A stretch of 32,693 nt of DNA from CBDFHV01 sp965247705 (GCA_965247705.1 CBDFHV010000071.1:1-32693); one strand, 5' to 3'. Shown: positions 7,813 to 15,387, counted from the stretch's first letter. Notes: generated by a model from the letters alone, not told the origin. A program made the numbers and translations.

Positions 7813-9379
7813 GAGCCTGTGAAAGAATTCCTTGTTGGGGGATTCCGGCGAGGCGCGATTTGTGATTCTCATGTTTTGTGGCTTGTGGGGAGGGTTTCGA
7901 TGAGTTGTGGACCGCGGGTTATCCGTCCGGATCGCGAGCAGTTGTATTGGGACATGGTGGACCTGGACAGCCAGATTGAAGCGGGTCATCTGGCGCGGGT
8001 GGTTTGGGCGTTTGTGGAGGGGCTCGACCTTTCGCCGCTCTACGATCGGATCAAGGCGCGCGATGATGCGGCGGGGCGGCCGACGGCGGATCCCCGGGTG
8101 CTGTTGGCGTTGTGGCTGTATGCGACGATCGAGGGGGTCGGCTCGGCGCGCGCGCTGGAGCGTCTGTGCCGCCACCACGCGGCCTATCGCTGGCTGCGCG
8201 GCGGGGTGGTGGTGAACTATCACGGATTGAGCGACTTCCGCACCGTGGACGGCGGGTTGCTCGACGACATCCTGACCGCCAGCGTGACCGGGCTGGCGGC
8301 GGAGGGCCTTGTCGATCTCGACGAGGTGGCGGTGGACGGTACCAAGCTGGTGGCCAATGCGGGGCGCGGTTCGTTTTGCGACCTGGACGGGCTGGCCGCC
8401 TACGAGCGCCGCGCCCAGAGGCGGGTTGAGCGGCTGAAGACGGAGGTGGCGGCCGATCCCGGGGCGAACGAGCGCCGACGCCGGGCGGCGCAGGCGCGCG
8501 CCGCGGCCGAGACGGCGGCGCGCGCCCAGGCGGCGCTCGACAAGCTGGTCGCGCTGGAGGCGGAGAAGGCGGAGCGGACGCGAACCCATAAGGAGCAGGA
8601 GGCGGCGAAGAAGCCGCCCAAGGCCTCGACCACCGACCCCGAGGCGCGGCGGATGAAGATGGCCGACGGCGCGGTGCGCCCGGCCTACAACCTGATCCTG
8701 GCGGTGGCGCCGCAAGAACAGATCATCGTCGGCCTCGAACCCACCGACCGGCGCAATGACAGCGGCCTGGCGACACCGATGATCGAGCAGATCGAAGGCC
8801 GTTACGACCGCCGTCCCGCCCGCCTGCTGCTCGACACCAATCTGGCGACACGCGACGAGATCGTGGCGCTGGCCGCCGATCCCGAGGGCCCCACGATGGT
8901 CTATGCGCCGCCGCCCGCGGACACGCTCGACGTCAAGCCCGAAACCCGGCGCAAGCGGGCCTGGAAACGCCGGCGCGAACCGGCGGCCCTGAAGGACTGG
9001 CGTTCCCGCATGGCCTCGGCGGCGGGCAAGATCGTCTACGGGCGCCGCCGGCTTATCGAGACCGTCAACGGACAGTTGAAGAACCACGGCCTCGGGACGC
9101 TCGCCTTGCGCGGCATCGCCAAAGTCCGATGCGAAGTGCTGCTTCACGCCATCGCCCACAATATCCGCCGCGGCCACACCCTCCGTCTCGCCGCGGCACA
9201 ATGCGCGCCCTGATCGGCCGCGGAACACCCAGACAATGCCCAGACAACACCCAGACCCCATCGAGCCCCCGCCCCCGGGCCCGCCGTCCGCGGCGCGTGG
9301 CGCGAAAGCGATGGCAACGCAGAACCCACAAACGCCGCCACATACATTCAACGGCAAAGGCGGATTCCTTCACAGGCTC
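7813..9379 (+). mobile_element. IS1182-like insertion sequence, copy 1
   Basis: This 1,567-bp element has imperfect terminal inverted repeats of the form GAGCCTGTGAARGAATYC (left 7813-7830; right 9362-9379, as reverse complement). It carries one transposase gene. A second copy of identical length lies inverted at 9737-11303. Comparing the two, I find two substitutions: 8690/10426 (Asn/Ser codon) and 9253/9863 (non-coding). The ~166-bp right-end non-coding part has three 11-bp direct repeats starting CCCAGACA (about 9228-9258), possibly transposase-binding subterminal sites. The near-identity says the copies diverged recently. Confidence 0.92.
7900..9213 (+). CDS. IS1182-like DDE transposase, copy 1
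   Basis: The 437-residue product starts at ATG 7900, with GGGAGGG 5 nt ahead. The N-terminal part (residues ~10-130) is the InsH/DUF772-type domain seen in IS1182 and IS5-group transposases (LDLSPLYDRI ... RLCRHHAAYRWLRG ... HGLSDFRT). The DDE triad is likely Asp146 (VAVDGTKL), Asp312 (LLLDTNLA) and Glu387 (RRLIETVNGQLKNHG). Between the first two acids is a long Ala/Arg/Glu-rich helix (about 168-238), likely a coiled coil. The gene is intact and codes for Asn at residue 264, where copy 2 has Ser. The reverse strand of this gene is also open over nearly its full length, a by-product of high GC and not a gene. Confidence 0.93.
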   Translation: MSCGPRVIRPDREQLYWDMVDLDSQIEAGHLARVVWAFVEGLDLSPLYDRIKARDDAAGRPTADPRVLLALWLYATIEGVGSARALERLCRHHAAYRWLRGGVVVNYHGLSDFRTVDGGLLDDILTASVTGLAAEGLVDLDEVAVDGTKLVANAGRGSFCDLDGLAAYERRAQRRVERLKTEVAADPGANERRRRAAQARAAAETAARAQAALDKLVALEAEKAERTRTHKEQEAAKKPPKASTTDPEARRMKMADGAVRPAYNLILAVAPQEQIIVGLEPTDRRNDSGLATPMIEQIEGRYDRRPARLLLDTNLATRDEIVALAADPEGPTMVYAPPPADTLDVKPETRRKRAWKRRREPAALKDWRSRMASAAGKIVYGRRRLIETVNGQLKNHGLGTLALRGIAKVRCEVLLHAIAHNIRRGHTLRLAAAQCAP

Positions 9380-9395
9380 GCAGGCGGGGGTCCAT
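9380..9395 (+). repeat. Right half of REP-like palindrome A
   Basis: GCAG then GCGGGGGTCCAT, directly after the right end of IS copy 1. It pairs with 7709-7727 to restore one palindrome. See that entry for the duplication. Confidence 0.85.
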
Positions 9396-9425
9396 CGGGC
9401 GTCAAAAACATGCGAGCATTCCGGA

Positions 9426-9716
9426 ATGAAACGGCCCTGCGTCTACATTCTCGCCAGCAGACCGAACGGTACGCTCTACGTGGGGGTCACCAGCGACCTC
9501 CCGCGCCGCGGGTGGGAACACAAGAGCGGAGCGGCGGACGGATTTACCAAGCGCTATGGCGTGCATCGTCTTGTTTATGCGGAGTTCCATGAGAGCATGG
9601 AAGCGGCGATCGTGCGAGAGAAGCGACTCAAGAGGTGGCGCCGTGCCTGGAAAATTCGGCTGATTCGTGAGGCCAATCCAGACTGGCGGGACCTCTACGA
9701 CGTTCTTGGGTGCTGA
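9426..9716 (+). CDS. Single-domain GIY-YIG nuclease family protein
   Basis: This is a 96-residue protein. VYILAS (Tyr7) and LYVGVTSD (Tyr18-Val19-Gly20) are the GIY and YIG strands, spaced 10 residues apart. Arg27/Arg28 follow on the catalytic helix, then FTKRYGVHRLVYAE and a Glu/Arg-rich helix (AAIVREKRLKRW), ending RLIREANPDWRDLYD. This matches the small UvrC-like/YhbQ-like group that is common, often in many copies, in alphaproteobacterial genomes. Function in cells is not established, and the fold cuts DNA in other members. No upstream Shine-Dalgarno is clear. The gene begins 30 bp after one palindrome half and its stop is 4 bp before the next, so it fills the space between two inverted REP-like palindromes, each of which now carries an IS. 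It is the only non-transposase gene in 7709-11322. Confidence 0.9.
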   Translation: MKRPCVYILASRPNGTLYVGVTSDLPRRGWEHKSGAADGFTKRYGVHRLVYAEFHESMEAAIVREKRLKRWRRAWKIRLIREANPDWRDLYDVLGC

Positions 9717-9720
9717 TGCC

Positions 9721-9736
9721 ATGGACCCCCGCCTCC
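9721..9736 (-). repeat. Left half of REP-like palindrome B
   Basis: ATGGACCCCCGC followed by loop CTCC (9733-9736). Its partner, CTCC then GCGGGGGTGACGGTA, is at 11304-11322 after IS copy 2. Joined with one CTCC they form TGG-ACCCCCGC-CTCC-GCGGGGGT-GAC, the reverse orientation of palindrome A. CTCC is the 4-bp target duplication. Confidence 0.87.
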
Positions 9737-11303
9737 GAGCCTGTGAAGGAATCCGCCTTTGCCGTTGAATGTATGTGGCGGCGTTTGTGGGTTCTGCGTT
9801 GCCATCGCTTTCGCGCCACGCGCCGCGGACGGCGGGCCCGGGGGCGGGGGCTCGATGGGGTCCGGGTGTTGTCTGGGCATTGTCTGGGTGTTCCGCGGCC
9901 GATCAGGGCGCGCATTGTGCCGCGGCGAGACGGAGGGTGTGGCCGCGGCGGATATTGTGGGCGATGGCGTGAAGCAGCACTTCGCATCGGACTTTGGCGA
10001 TGCCGCGCAAGGCGAGCGTCCCGAGGCCGTGGTTCTTCAACTGTCCGTTGACGGTCTCGATAAGCCGGCGGCGCCCGTAGACGATCTTGCCCGCCGCCGA
10101 GGCCATGCGGGAACGCCAGTCCTTCAGGGCCGCCGGTTCGCGCCGGCGTTTCCAGGCCCGCTTGCGCCGGGTTTCGGGCTTGACGTCGAGCGTGTCCGCG
10201 GGCGGCGGCGCATAGACCATCGTGGGGCCCTCGGGATCGGCGGCCAGCGCCACGATCTCGTCGCGTGTCGCCAGATTGGTGTCGAGCAGCAGGCGGGCGG
10301 GACGGCGGTCGTAACGGCCTTCGATCTGCTCGATCATCGGTGTCGCCAGGCCGCTGTCATTGCGCCGGTCGGTGGGTTCGAGGCCGACGATGATCTGTTC
10401 TTGCGGCGCCACCGCCAGGATCAGGCTGTAGGCCGGGCGCACCGCGCCGTCGGCCATCTTCATCCGCCGCGCCTCGGGGTCGGTGGTCGAGGCCTTGGGC
10501 GGCTTCTTCGCCGCCTCCTGCTCCTTATGGGTTCGCGTCCGCTCCGCCTTCTCCGCCTCCAGCGCGACCAGCTTGTCGAGCGCCGCCTGGGCGCGCGCCG
10601 CCGTCTCGGCCGCGGCGCGCGCCTGCGCCGCCCGGCGTCGGCGCTCGTTCGCCCCGGGATCGGCCGCCACCTCCGTCTTCAGCCGCTCAACCCGCCTCTG
10701 GGCGCGGCGCTCGTAGGCGGCCAGCCCGTCCAGGTCGCAAAACGAACCGCGCCCCGCATTGGCCACCAGCTTGGTACCGTCCACCGCCACCTCGTCGAGA
10801 TCGACAAGGCCCTCCGCCGCCAGCCCGGTCACGCTGGCGGTCAGGATGTCGTCGAGCAACCCGCCGTCCACGGTGCGGAAGTCGCTCAATCCGTGATAGT
10901 TCACCACCACCCCGCCGCGCAGCCAGCGATAGGCCGCGTGGTGGCGGCACAGACGCTCCAGCGCGCGCGCCGAGCCGACCCCCTCGATCGTCGCATACAG
11001 CCACAACGCCAACAGCACCCGGGGATCCGCCGTCGGCCGCCCCGCCGCATCATCGCGCGCCTTGATCCGATCGTAGAGCGGCGAAAGGTCGAGCCCCTCC
11101 ACAAACGCCCAAACCACCCGCGCCAGATGACCCGCTTCAATCTGGCTGTCCAGGTCCACCATGTCCCAATACAACTGCTCGCGATCCGGACGGATAACCC
11201 GCGGTCCACAACTCATCGAAACCCTCCCCACAAGCCACAAAACATGAGAATCACAAATCGCGCCTCGCCGGAATCCCCCAACAAGGAATTCTTTCACAGG
11301 CTC
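9737..11303 (-). mobile_element. IS1182-like insertion sequence, copy 2 (inverted)
   Basis: This 1,567-bp element is the inverted twin of 7813-9379, with the same terminal repeats (GAGCCTGTGAAGGAATCC at 9737; reverse complement of GAGCCTGTGAAAGAATTCC ending at 11303). It is flanked by a perfect 4-bp duplication, CTCC at 9733-9736 and 11304-11307, which is the loop of a REP-like palindrome. Because its duplication differs from that of copy 1, the two copies came in by separate events. They should not be read as the ends of one composite transposon. Confidence 0.92.
9903..11216 (-). CDS. IS1182-like DDE transposase, copy 2
   Basis: The 437-residue product is identical to that of copy 1 except for Ser in place of Asn at residue 264 (base 10426). 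Start ATG 11216 has the same GGGAGGG ribosome-binding site. Domain order and triad are as in copy 1. The reading frame is open through the IS left end into the region antisense to ilvD, so an automatic caller could produce an oversized fusion. The internal ATG with its Shine-Dalgarno marks the true start. Both copies look intact and could be active. Confidence 0.93.
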   Translation of the reverse strand: MSCGPRVIRPDREQLYWDMVDLDSQIEAGHLARVVWAFVEGLDLSPLYDRIKARDDAAGRPTADPRVLLALWLYATIEGVGSARALERLCRHHAAYRWLRGGVVVNYHGLSDFRTVDGGLLDDILTASVTGLAAEGLVDLDEVAVDGTKLVANAGRGSFCDLDGLAAYERRAQRRVERLKTEVAADPGANERRRRAAQARAAAETAARAQAALDKLVALEAEKAERTRTHKEQEAAKKPPKASTTDPEARRMKMADGAVRPAYSLILAVAPQEQIIVGLEPTDRRNDSGLATPMIEQIEGRYDRRPARLLLDTNLATRDEIVALAADPEGPTMVYAPPPADTLDVKPETRRKRAWKRRREPAALKDWRSRMASAAGKIVYGRRRLIETVNGQLKNHGLGTLALRGIAKVRCEVLLHAIAHNIRRGHTLRLAAAQCAP

Positions 11304-11322
11304 CTCCGCGGGGGTGACGGTA
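11304..11322 (-). repeat. Right half of REP-like palindrome B
   Basis: CTCC then GCGGGGGTGACGGTA. The outward GTCACC/GGTGAC ends of palindromes A and B share TACCGTCACCCCCGC as inverted copies, while the inward ends share GCGGGGGTCCAT. The two palindromes are thus true inverted repeats around the GIY-YIG gene. Confidence 0.85.
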
Positions 11323-11426
11323 GAGTAGCGGTACGGTGGGCGCCCGCGCCCCACACCGGTTGCCTCACCCCCTCCCCTGCCGCTAAGGATGGGCAACGCC
11401 ACCACGCCGCCCCAAGGAGGTTCCCC

Positions 11427-13151
11427 ATGGACGCCAAGGTCTTCGACAAGAGCAAGCTGCCCAGCCGCCACACCAGCGTCGGGCCGGCCAGCGCGCCGCA
11501 CCGGTCCTACTACCACGCCATGGGCATGACCGAAGAGGAGATCGCGCGGCCCTTCGTCGGCGTGGTCACCACCTGGAACGAGGCCGCGCCCTGCAACATC
11601 TCCCTCGGCCGCCAGGCCCAGGCTTCTAAAAAGGGGGTCAAGGCAGCCGGTGGCACGCCGCGGGAGTTCACCACCATCACCGTCACCGACGGCATCGCCA
11701 TGGGCCACCAGGGCATGAAGTCGTCCCTGGTCAGCCGCGAGGTCATCGCCGATTCGGTGGAGCTGACCATGCGCGGCCACTGCTATGACGCCATGGTCGG
11801 GCTGGCCGGCTGCGACAAGTCCCTGCCCGGCATCATGATGGCGATGCTGCGGCTCAACGTACCCTCGGTGTTCATGTACGGTGGCTCGATCCTGCCCGGC
11901 CGCTACCGCGGCAGGGACATCACGGTGCAGGACGTGTTCGAGGCCGTGGGCGCCCATTCCAGCGGCGCCATCTCGGACGAGGAACTGCACGAGATCGAAT
12001 GCCTCGCCTGCCCGTCGTCGGGTTCCTGCGGCGGCCAGTTCACGGCCAACACCATGGCCTGCGTCTCCGAGGCCGTCGGCCTGGCCCTGCCCGGCTCGGC
12101 CGGCGCGCCGGCGCCCTACGATTCCCGGGACGCCTATGCGGAAGCCAGCGGCGAGGCGGTGATGCGCTGCCTGGCCCAGGGCATCCGGCCCCGCGATATC
12201 GTCACCCGCAAGGCGCTGGAGAACGCGGCCATGGTGGTGGCGGCCTCGGGCGGGTCGACCAACGCCGGGCTGCACCTGCCGGCCATGGCCCACGAGGCGG
12301 GGTTCGAATTCGACCTCGAGGACGTCTGCGAGATCTTTAAGAAGACCCCCTACATCGCCGATCTGAAGCCGGGCGGGCGCTACGTGGCCAAGGACCTGTT
12401 CGAGGTCGGCGGTGTCGCCATCATCATGCGGGCGCTCCTCGACGGCGGCTTCCTGCACCCCGACTGCCTGACGGTGACCGGCAAGTCGGTGGCAGCCAAC
12501 CTGGCAACCGTCAAATTCCCCGAGGGCCAGGACGTGGTGCGCCCGACGTCGAACCCCCTGTCGCCCACCGGCGGCGTGGTCGGCTTGAAGGGTTCGCTGG
12601 CGCCCCAGGGGGCGATCGTCAAGGTGGCCGGCATGACGAACCTGAAGTTCTCCGGCCCGGCCCGGGTCTTCGAATGCGAGGAGGACGCGTATCAGGCGGT
12701 GGTGGCGCGGCGCTACGAACTCGGCGAGGTGATCGTCATCCGCAACGAGGGCCCCCGCGGCGGCCCCGGCATGCGCGAGATGCTGTCCACCACCTCGGCC
12801 CTCTACGGCCAGGGGGCGGGCGACGATGTGGCCCTGATCACCGACGGCCGCTTCTCCGGCGCCACCCGGGGCTTCTGCGTCGGTCACGTAGGGCCGGAGG
12901 CGGTGGCCGGTGGGCCCATCGGCCTGTTGAGGGACGGCGACATGATCCACATCGACGCCGAGGTGGGCACCATGGATGTGGACGTGAGCGAAGCCGAGTT
13001 CGCCGACCGGCGCAAGACGTGGAAACCGCGGGAGCCCGAGTTCCAGTCGGGCTGCATCTGGCGCTACGGCCAGACCGTGGGCGACGCCGCCCAGGGCGCG
13101 GTGACCCATCCCGGGGCCAAAGCCGAGACCCAGTGCTACGCGGATATTTGA
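11427..13151 (+). CDS. ilvD: Dihydroxy-acid dehydratase
   Basis: The 574-residue enzyme of branched-chain amino acid synthesis dehydrates 2,3-dihydroxy-isovalerate and -methylvalerate to the 2-keto acids. The Fe-S ligands expected of the family are Cys56 (EAAPCNIS), Cys129 (GLAGCDKSLPG) and Cys201 (PSSGSCGGQFTANTM). Lys131 next to Cys129/Asp130 is the usual Mg2+-binding carbamylated lysine. ASGGSTNAGLHLPA is the conserved middle motif and TDGRFSGATRGFCVGHV the C-terminal one. The length and sequence match the shorter alphaproteobacterial type. The start is fixed by AAGGAGG at 11414-11420, 6 nt ahead of the ATG. The frame continues open upstream into the IS, which is accidental. The upstream IS lies 123 bp away. 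The double-hairpin repeat at 13161-13227 follows the stop. Confidence 0.97.
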   Translation: MDAKVFDKSKLPSRHTSVGPASAPHRSYYHAMGMTEEEIARPFVGVVTTWNEAAPCNISLGRQAQASKKGVKAAGGTPREFTTITVTDGIAMGHQGMKSSLVSREVIADSVELTMRGHCYDAMVGLAGCDKSLPGIMMAMLRLNVPSVFMYGGSILPGRYRGRDITVQDVFEAVGAHSSGAISDEELHEIECLACPSSGSCGGQFTANTMACVSEAVGLALPGSAGAPAPYDSRDAYAEASGEAVMRCLAQGIRPRDIVTRKALENAAMVVAASGGSTNAGLHLPAMAHEAGFEFDLEDVCEIFKKTPYIADLKPGGRYVAKDLFEVGGVAIIMRALLDGGFLHPDCLTVTGKSVAANLATVKFPEGQDVVRPTSNPLSPTGGVVGLKGSLAPQGAIVKVAGMTNLKFSGPARVFECEEDAYQAVVARRYELGEVIVIRNEGPRGGPGMREMLSTTSALYGQGAGDDVALITDGRFSGATRGFCVGHVGPEAVAGGPIGLLRDGDMIHIDAEVGTMDVDVSEAEFADRRKTWKPREPEFQSGCIWRYGQTVGDAAQGAVTHPGAKAETQCYADI

Positions 13152-13160
13152 CGGGAAGCG

Positions 13161-13227
13161 GGTCGGTCTGAGACCGACCCCTACGCCCTCGATCGTTCGT
13201 GCGTAGGGGCGGGTCTCAGACCCGCCC
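13161..13227. repeat. Double-hairpin REP-like repeat, copy 1
   Basis: Two self-complementary hairpins, 13161-13179 (arms GGTCGGTCT / AGACCGACC around a single G) and 13207-13227 (arms GGGCGGGTCT / AGACCCGCCC around a single C), are joined by CTACGC ... GCGTAG, which pair with each other. The left hairpin has a compensated C-to-T / G-to-A change relative to the other copies. It sits between ilvD and the class V enzyme gene and ends 24 nt before the latter's GTG. Confidence 0.87.
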
Positions 13228-13251
13228 GCCGTGACCCAGGAGGACCTGACC

Positions 13252-14490
13252 GTGCCCCCCTCGCCGACCCTGGACGTGGCCTTCGCCCGCTCCCATTTCC
13301 CGGCCCTCGACGACAGCTGGGCGTTTTTCGAGAACGCCGGCGGGTCCTACGTGCCGAAGCAGGTCATCGACCGGGTGGTCGCCTACATGACCGAAAGCCA
13401 GGTCCAGCCGGGGGGGCCATTTCCGTCCTCGGTGCTGGCCGCCGAGCGCCAGGCCGAGGGCCAACGCCTGATCGCCGAGACCATCAATGCGGACACCGAC
13501 GAGGTGCTGGTGGGCGCCTCGACCACCGAGAACGTCTACATGGTCTCCCACGCCATTCGACCTTGGTTCCGGGAAGGCGACGAGATCTTCGTCACCAACC
13601 AGGACCACGAGGCCAACGGCGGCGCCTGGCGCCGCTTCGCCGAACACGGCATCGCGGTCAAGGAATGGCAGGTCGACCCGGAAACGGGGGAGCTATCGCG
13701 GGAAAACCTGGCGAGCCTGTTGACCGAGCGCACCCGGCTGGTCTGCTTCCCCCACTGCGCCAATCTGAACGGCACCATGAACGACGTCGGGGCGGTGGCC
13801 CGGCAGGTCCACGACGCGGGCGGGCTGGTGTTCGTCGACGGAGTGGCCGCCGTGCCCCACAAGGCCATCGACGTGAAGGCCCTGGACGTGGATTTCTACG
13901 CCTTCAGCCCGTACAAAATGTTCGGCCCCCACGTCGGCATCGTCTATGGCAAGCGGGACCTGTGGCTGAAGGCCGAGGGCCAGAACCACCCCTTCATCGG
14001 GGCCGAGGAGGTGCCCCTGAAGATCGCCGCCGGCTATCCCAACCACGAACTGACCGCCGGCCTCGCCGGCACGGCCGAATACTTCGAGGCCCTCTATCGC
14101 CACCACTTCGAGGCGCCGGCCAACAGCCTGAACGAGCGGGTGCGCCGGGTCTACGAACTGTTCGCCGCCCACGAGACCGCCATCGCCAGCCGCCTGGTGG
14201 ACTACCTGAAGGGCCACCCCAAGGTGCGCCTCCACGGGCGGGCGACGGGGGATGCGGGCCTGCGCGCGCCGACCATCGCCTTCTCGCTGCCCGGCCGCCG
14301 CTGCGAGGAGATCCCCCAGCTCATGCTGCCCCACCGGGTGGCGATCAAGAACGGCTCCTTCTACGCGCGGCGCTACGCCGCCGCCATCGGCCTCGACCCC
14401 GCCGACGGCGTGGTCCGGGCCAGCATGGTCCACTACACCAGCCTGGAGGACGTGGACCGCCTGATCGCGGCGTTGGACGCGGTGCTGTAG
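13252..14490 (+). CDS. Class V aminotransferase-fold PLP enzyme (cysteine desulfurase-like)
   Basis: This is a 412-residue fold-type I PLP enzyme. Lys222 in FYAFSPYKMFGPHVG binds PLP, Asp196 (LVFVDGVAA) pairs with the ring nitrogen, and His119 (TNQDHEANGG) stacks on it. AGGSYVPKQVID and PGGPFPSS match the Csd/kynureninase-like branch. Typical cysteine desulfurases have a catalytic Cys in the C-terminal half. I see Cys in RRCEEIPQ but not in the standard context, so the reaction is open (desulfurase, lyase or isomerase-type). The start is GTG 13252, chosen because AGGAGG lies at 13238-13243, 8 nt upstream. An earlier in-frame GTG at 13231 lacks this and falls at the repeat edge. It follows ilvD by 100 bp in the same direction. 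Confidence 0.88.
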   Translation: MPPSPTLDVAFARSHFPALDDSWAFFENAGGSYVPKQVIDRVVAYMTESQVQPGGPFPSSVLAAERQAEGQRLIAETINADTDEVLVGASTTENVYMVSHAIRPWFREGDEIFVTNQDHEANGGAWRRFAEHGIAVKEWQVDPETGELSRENLASLLTERTRLVCFPHCANLNGTMNDVGAVARQVHDAGGLVFVDGVAAVPHKAIDVKALDVDFYAFSPYKMFGPHVGIVYGKRDLWLKAEGQNHPFIGAEEVPLKIAAGYPNHELTAGLAGTAEYFEALYRHHFEAPANSLNERVRRVYELFAAHETAIASRLVDYLKGHPKVRLHGRATGDAGLRAPTIAFSLPGRRCEEIPQLMLPHRVAIKNGSFYARRYAAAIGLDPADGVVRASMVHYTSLEDVDRLIAALDAVL

Positions 14491-14509
14491 GGGGCCAACC
14501 CCGGGAAGC

Positions 14510-14575
14510 GGGCGGGTCTGAGACCCGCCCCTACGCATCCCCTTTGCTTCGTAGGGGCGGGTCTCAGACCCGCCC
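14510..14575. repeat. Double-hairpin REP-like repeat, copy 2
   Basis: Hairpins at 14510-14530 and 14555-14575, both with arms GGGCGGGTCT / AGACCCGCCC (central G in the left, C in the right), joined by CTACG ... CGTAG. It lies between two convergent genes, and the right hairpin overlaps the 3' end of the alpha/beta hydrolase gene (its TGA is at 14564-14566). Confidence 0.88.
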
Positions 14576-15355
14576 GTCGCTCGACCCCCGCACCGTCTCC
14601 TCCAACAGCCCGTAGAACGCATCGGGCTTTTCGTTCATGGGGAAATGGCCGCAGTCAGGGATTTCCCTGACCTGCTCCCCCGTCAAATAGGCCATGGTCC
14701 CCGGTGCCTTGCTGCGACTGCCGCAGACATAGGGCCGGGGTACGGGCAGCCCCCGGAACATCCACAACAGCCGCCCGCTGTCGGACCACGACACGACGGA
14801 CGAGGCCATTCGATAGAAGGCCCGGGGGTCGGTGCGGGCCAGCCAGGGACGCCACAGGCGAACGTCCCAATCCTGATCGTCGGCCACCCGCGACAGCAGC
14901 TTGGGAAACCGCTTCTCGATCACCTCCTGCTCGGTCATTTCCGTGGTACGGCGGCTGAGCAGGCCGCAGTCGCTGGCCACCAGGTTGCCTTCCACGCAGG
15001 TGAAACTGGCCAGCGGCAGATCGCCCGGCTCGACCAGCAGCAGTGCCGGCGCGCCGCCCAGGCTGTGGGCGACCATGTGAAGGCGCCGGAAAGACACCTG
15101 GCCCAGGAGGTTGCGCAGGACCGCCGCATGGTCTTCCATGCGATGGGGGAAGTCGTCCGGGGCGATGCTGTCGCCGTGGCCCGGCAGGTCGGGGGCCAGC
15201 AGCGAACAGGCGCGCAAGCCTTCTCGCGCCCAGGCCGGCGCGAACTGCTCTCCCCGGCATCCCAGCCCGTGCACGAACAGGATCAGGTCGTCGCCCGATT
15301 CCCGGTAAAGGGCCCGCACGTCCATGCGGGCCGTGGGCATGGTGACGACGTCAGG
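14564..15355 (-). CDS. Alpha/beta hydrolase
   Basis: This 263-residue alpha/beta-hydrolase has the oxyanion strand LILFVHGLGCRG, the APDLPGHGDS loop, the nucleophile elbow VAHSLGG (Ser99) and a C-terminal IPDCGHFPMNEKP that supplies the catalytic His. The substrate is unknown, with esterase, lactonase or C-C hydrolase all possible. The start is GTG 15355 with GAGGA 7 nt upstream. An internal ATG at 15340 is less well placed. The last residues (about SDGRV) and the stop codon are encoded by the right hairpin of repeat copy 2, so insertion of the repeat probably rewrote the original C-terminus. The next gene upstream ends 32 bp away and is likely co-transcribed. Confidence 0.88.
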   Translation of the reverse strand, partial: PDVVTMPTARMDVRALYRESGDDLILFVHGLGCRGEQFAPAWAREGLRACSLLAPDLPGHGDSIAPDDFPHRMEDHAAVLRNLLGQVSFRRLHMVAHSLGGAPALLLVEPGDLPLASFTCVEGNLVASDCGLLSRRTTEMTEQEVIEKRFPKLLSRVADDQDWDVRLWRPWLARTDPRAFYRMASSVVSWSDSGRLLWMFRGLPVPRPYVCGSRSKAPGTMAYLTGEQVREIPDCGHFPMNEKPDAFYGLLEETVRGSSDGRV

Positions 15356-15387
15356 CACGCGGTTTTCCTCGGCGGCAAGCCGGGTCG

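Noticed and set aside
7714..9357. 547-codon frame antisense to the IS transposase (and its mirror at 9759-11285)
   Set aside because: No domain pattern; the sense strand codes for a transposase with an intact triad. Open antisense frames are common at high GC.
7813..11303. Composite transposon made of two IS1182-like copies carrying the GIY-YIG gene
   Set aside because: Each copy has its own distinct 4-bp duplication (GCAG and CTCC), so they inserted separately rather than moving as one unit.
9903..13109. 1,068-codon minus-strand fusion ending in the copy 2 transposase
   Set aside because: The transposase starts at 11216 with its own ribosome-binding site, identical to copy 1; the upstream part is antisense to ilvD.
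9759..13151. 1,130-codon fusion of IS antisense sequence and dihydroxy-acid dehydratase
   Set aside because: The ilvD start is fixed by AAGGAGG and ATG at 11427; the upstream part is antisense to the transposase.
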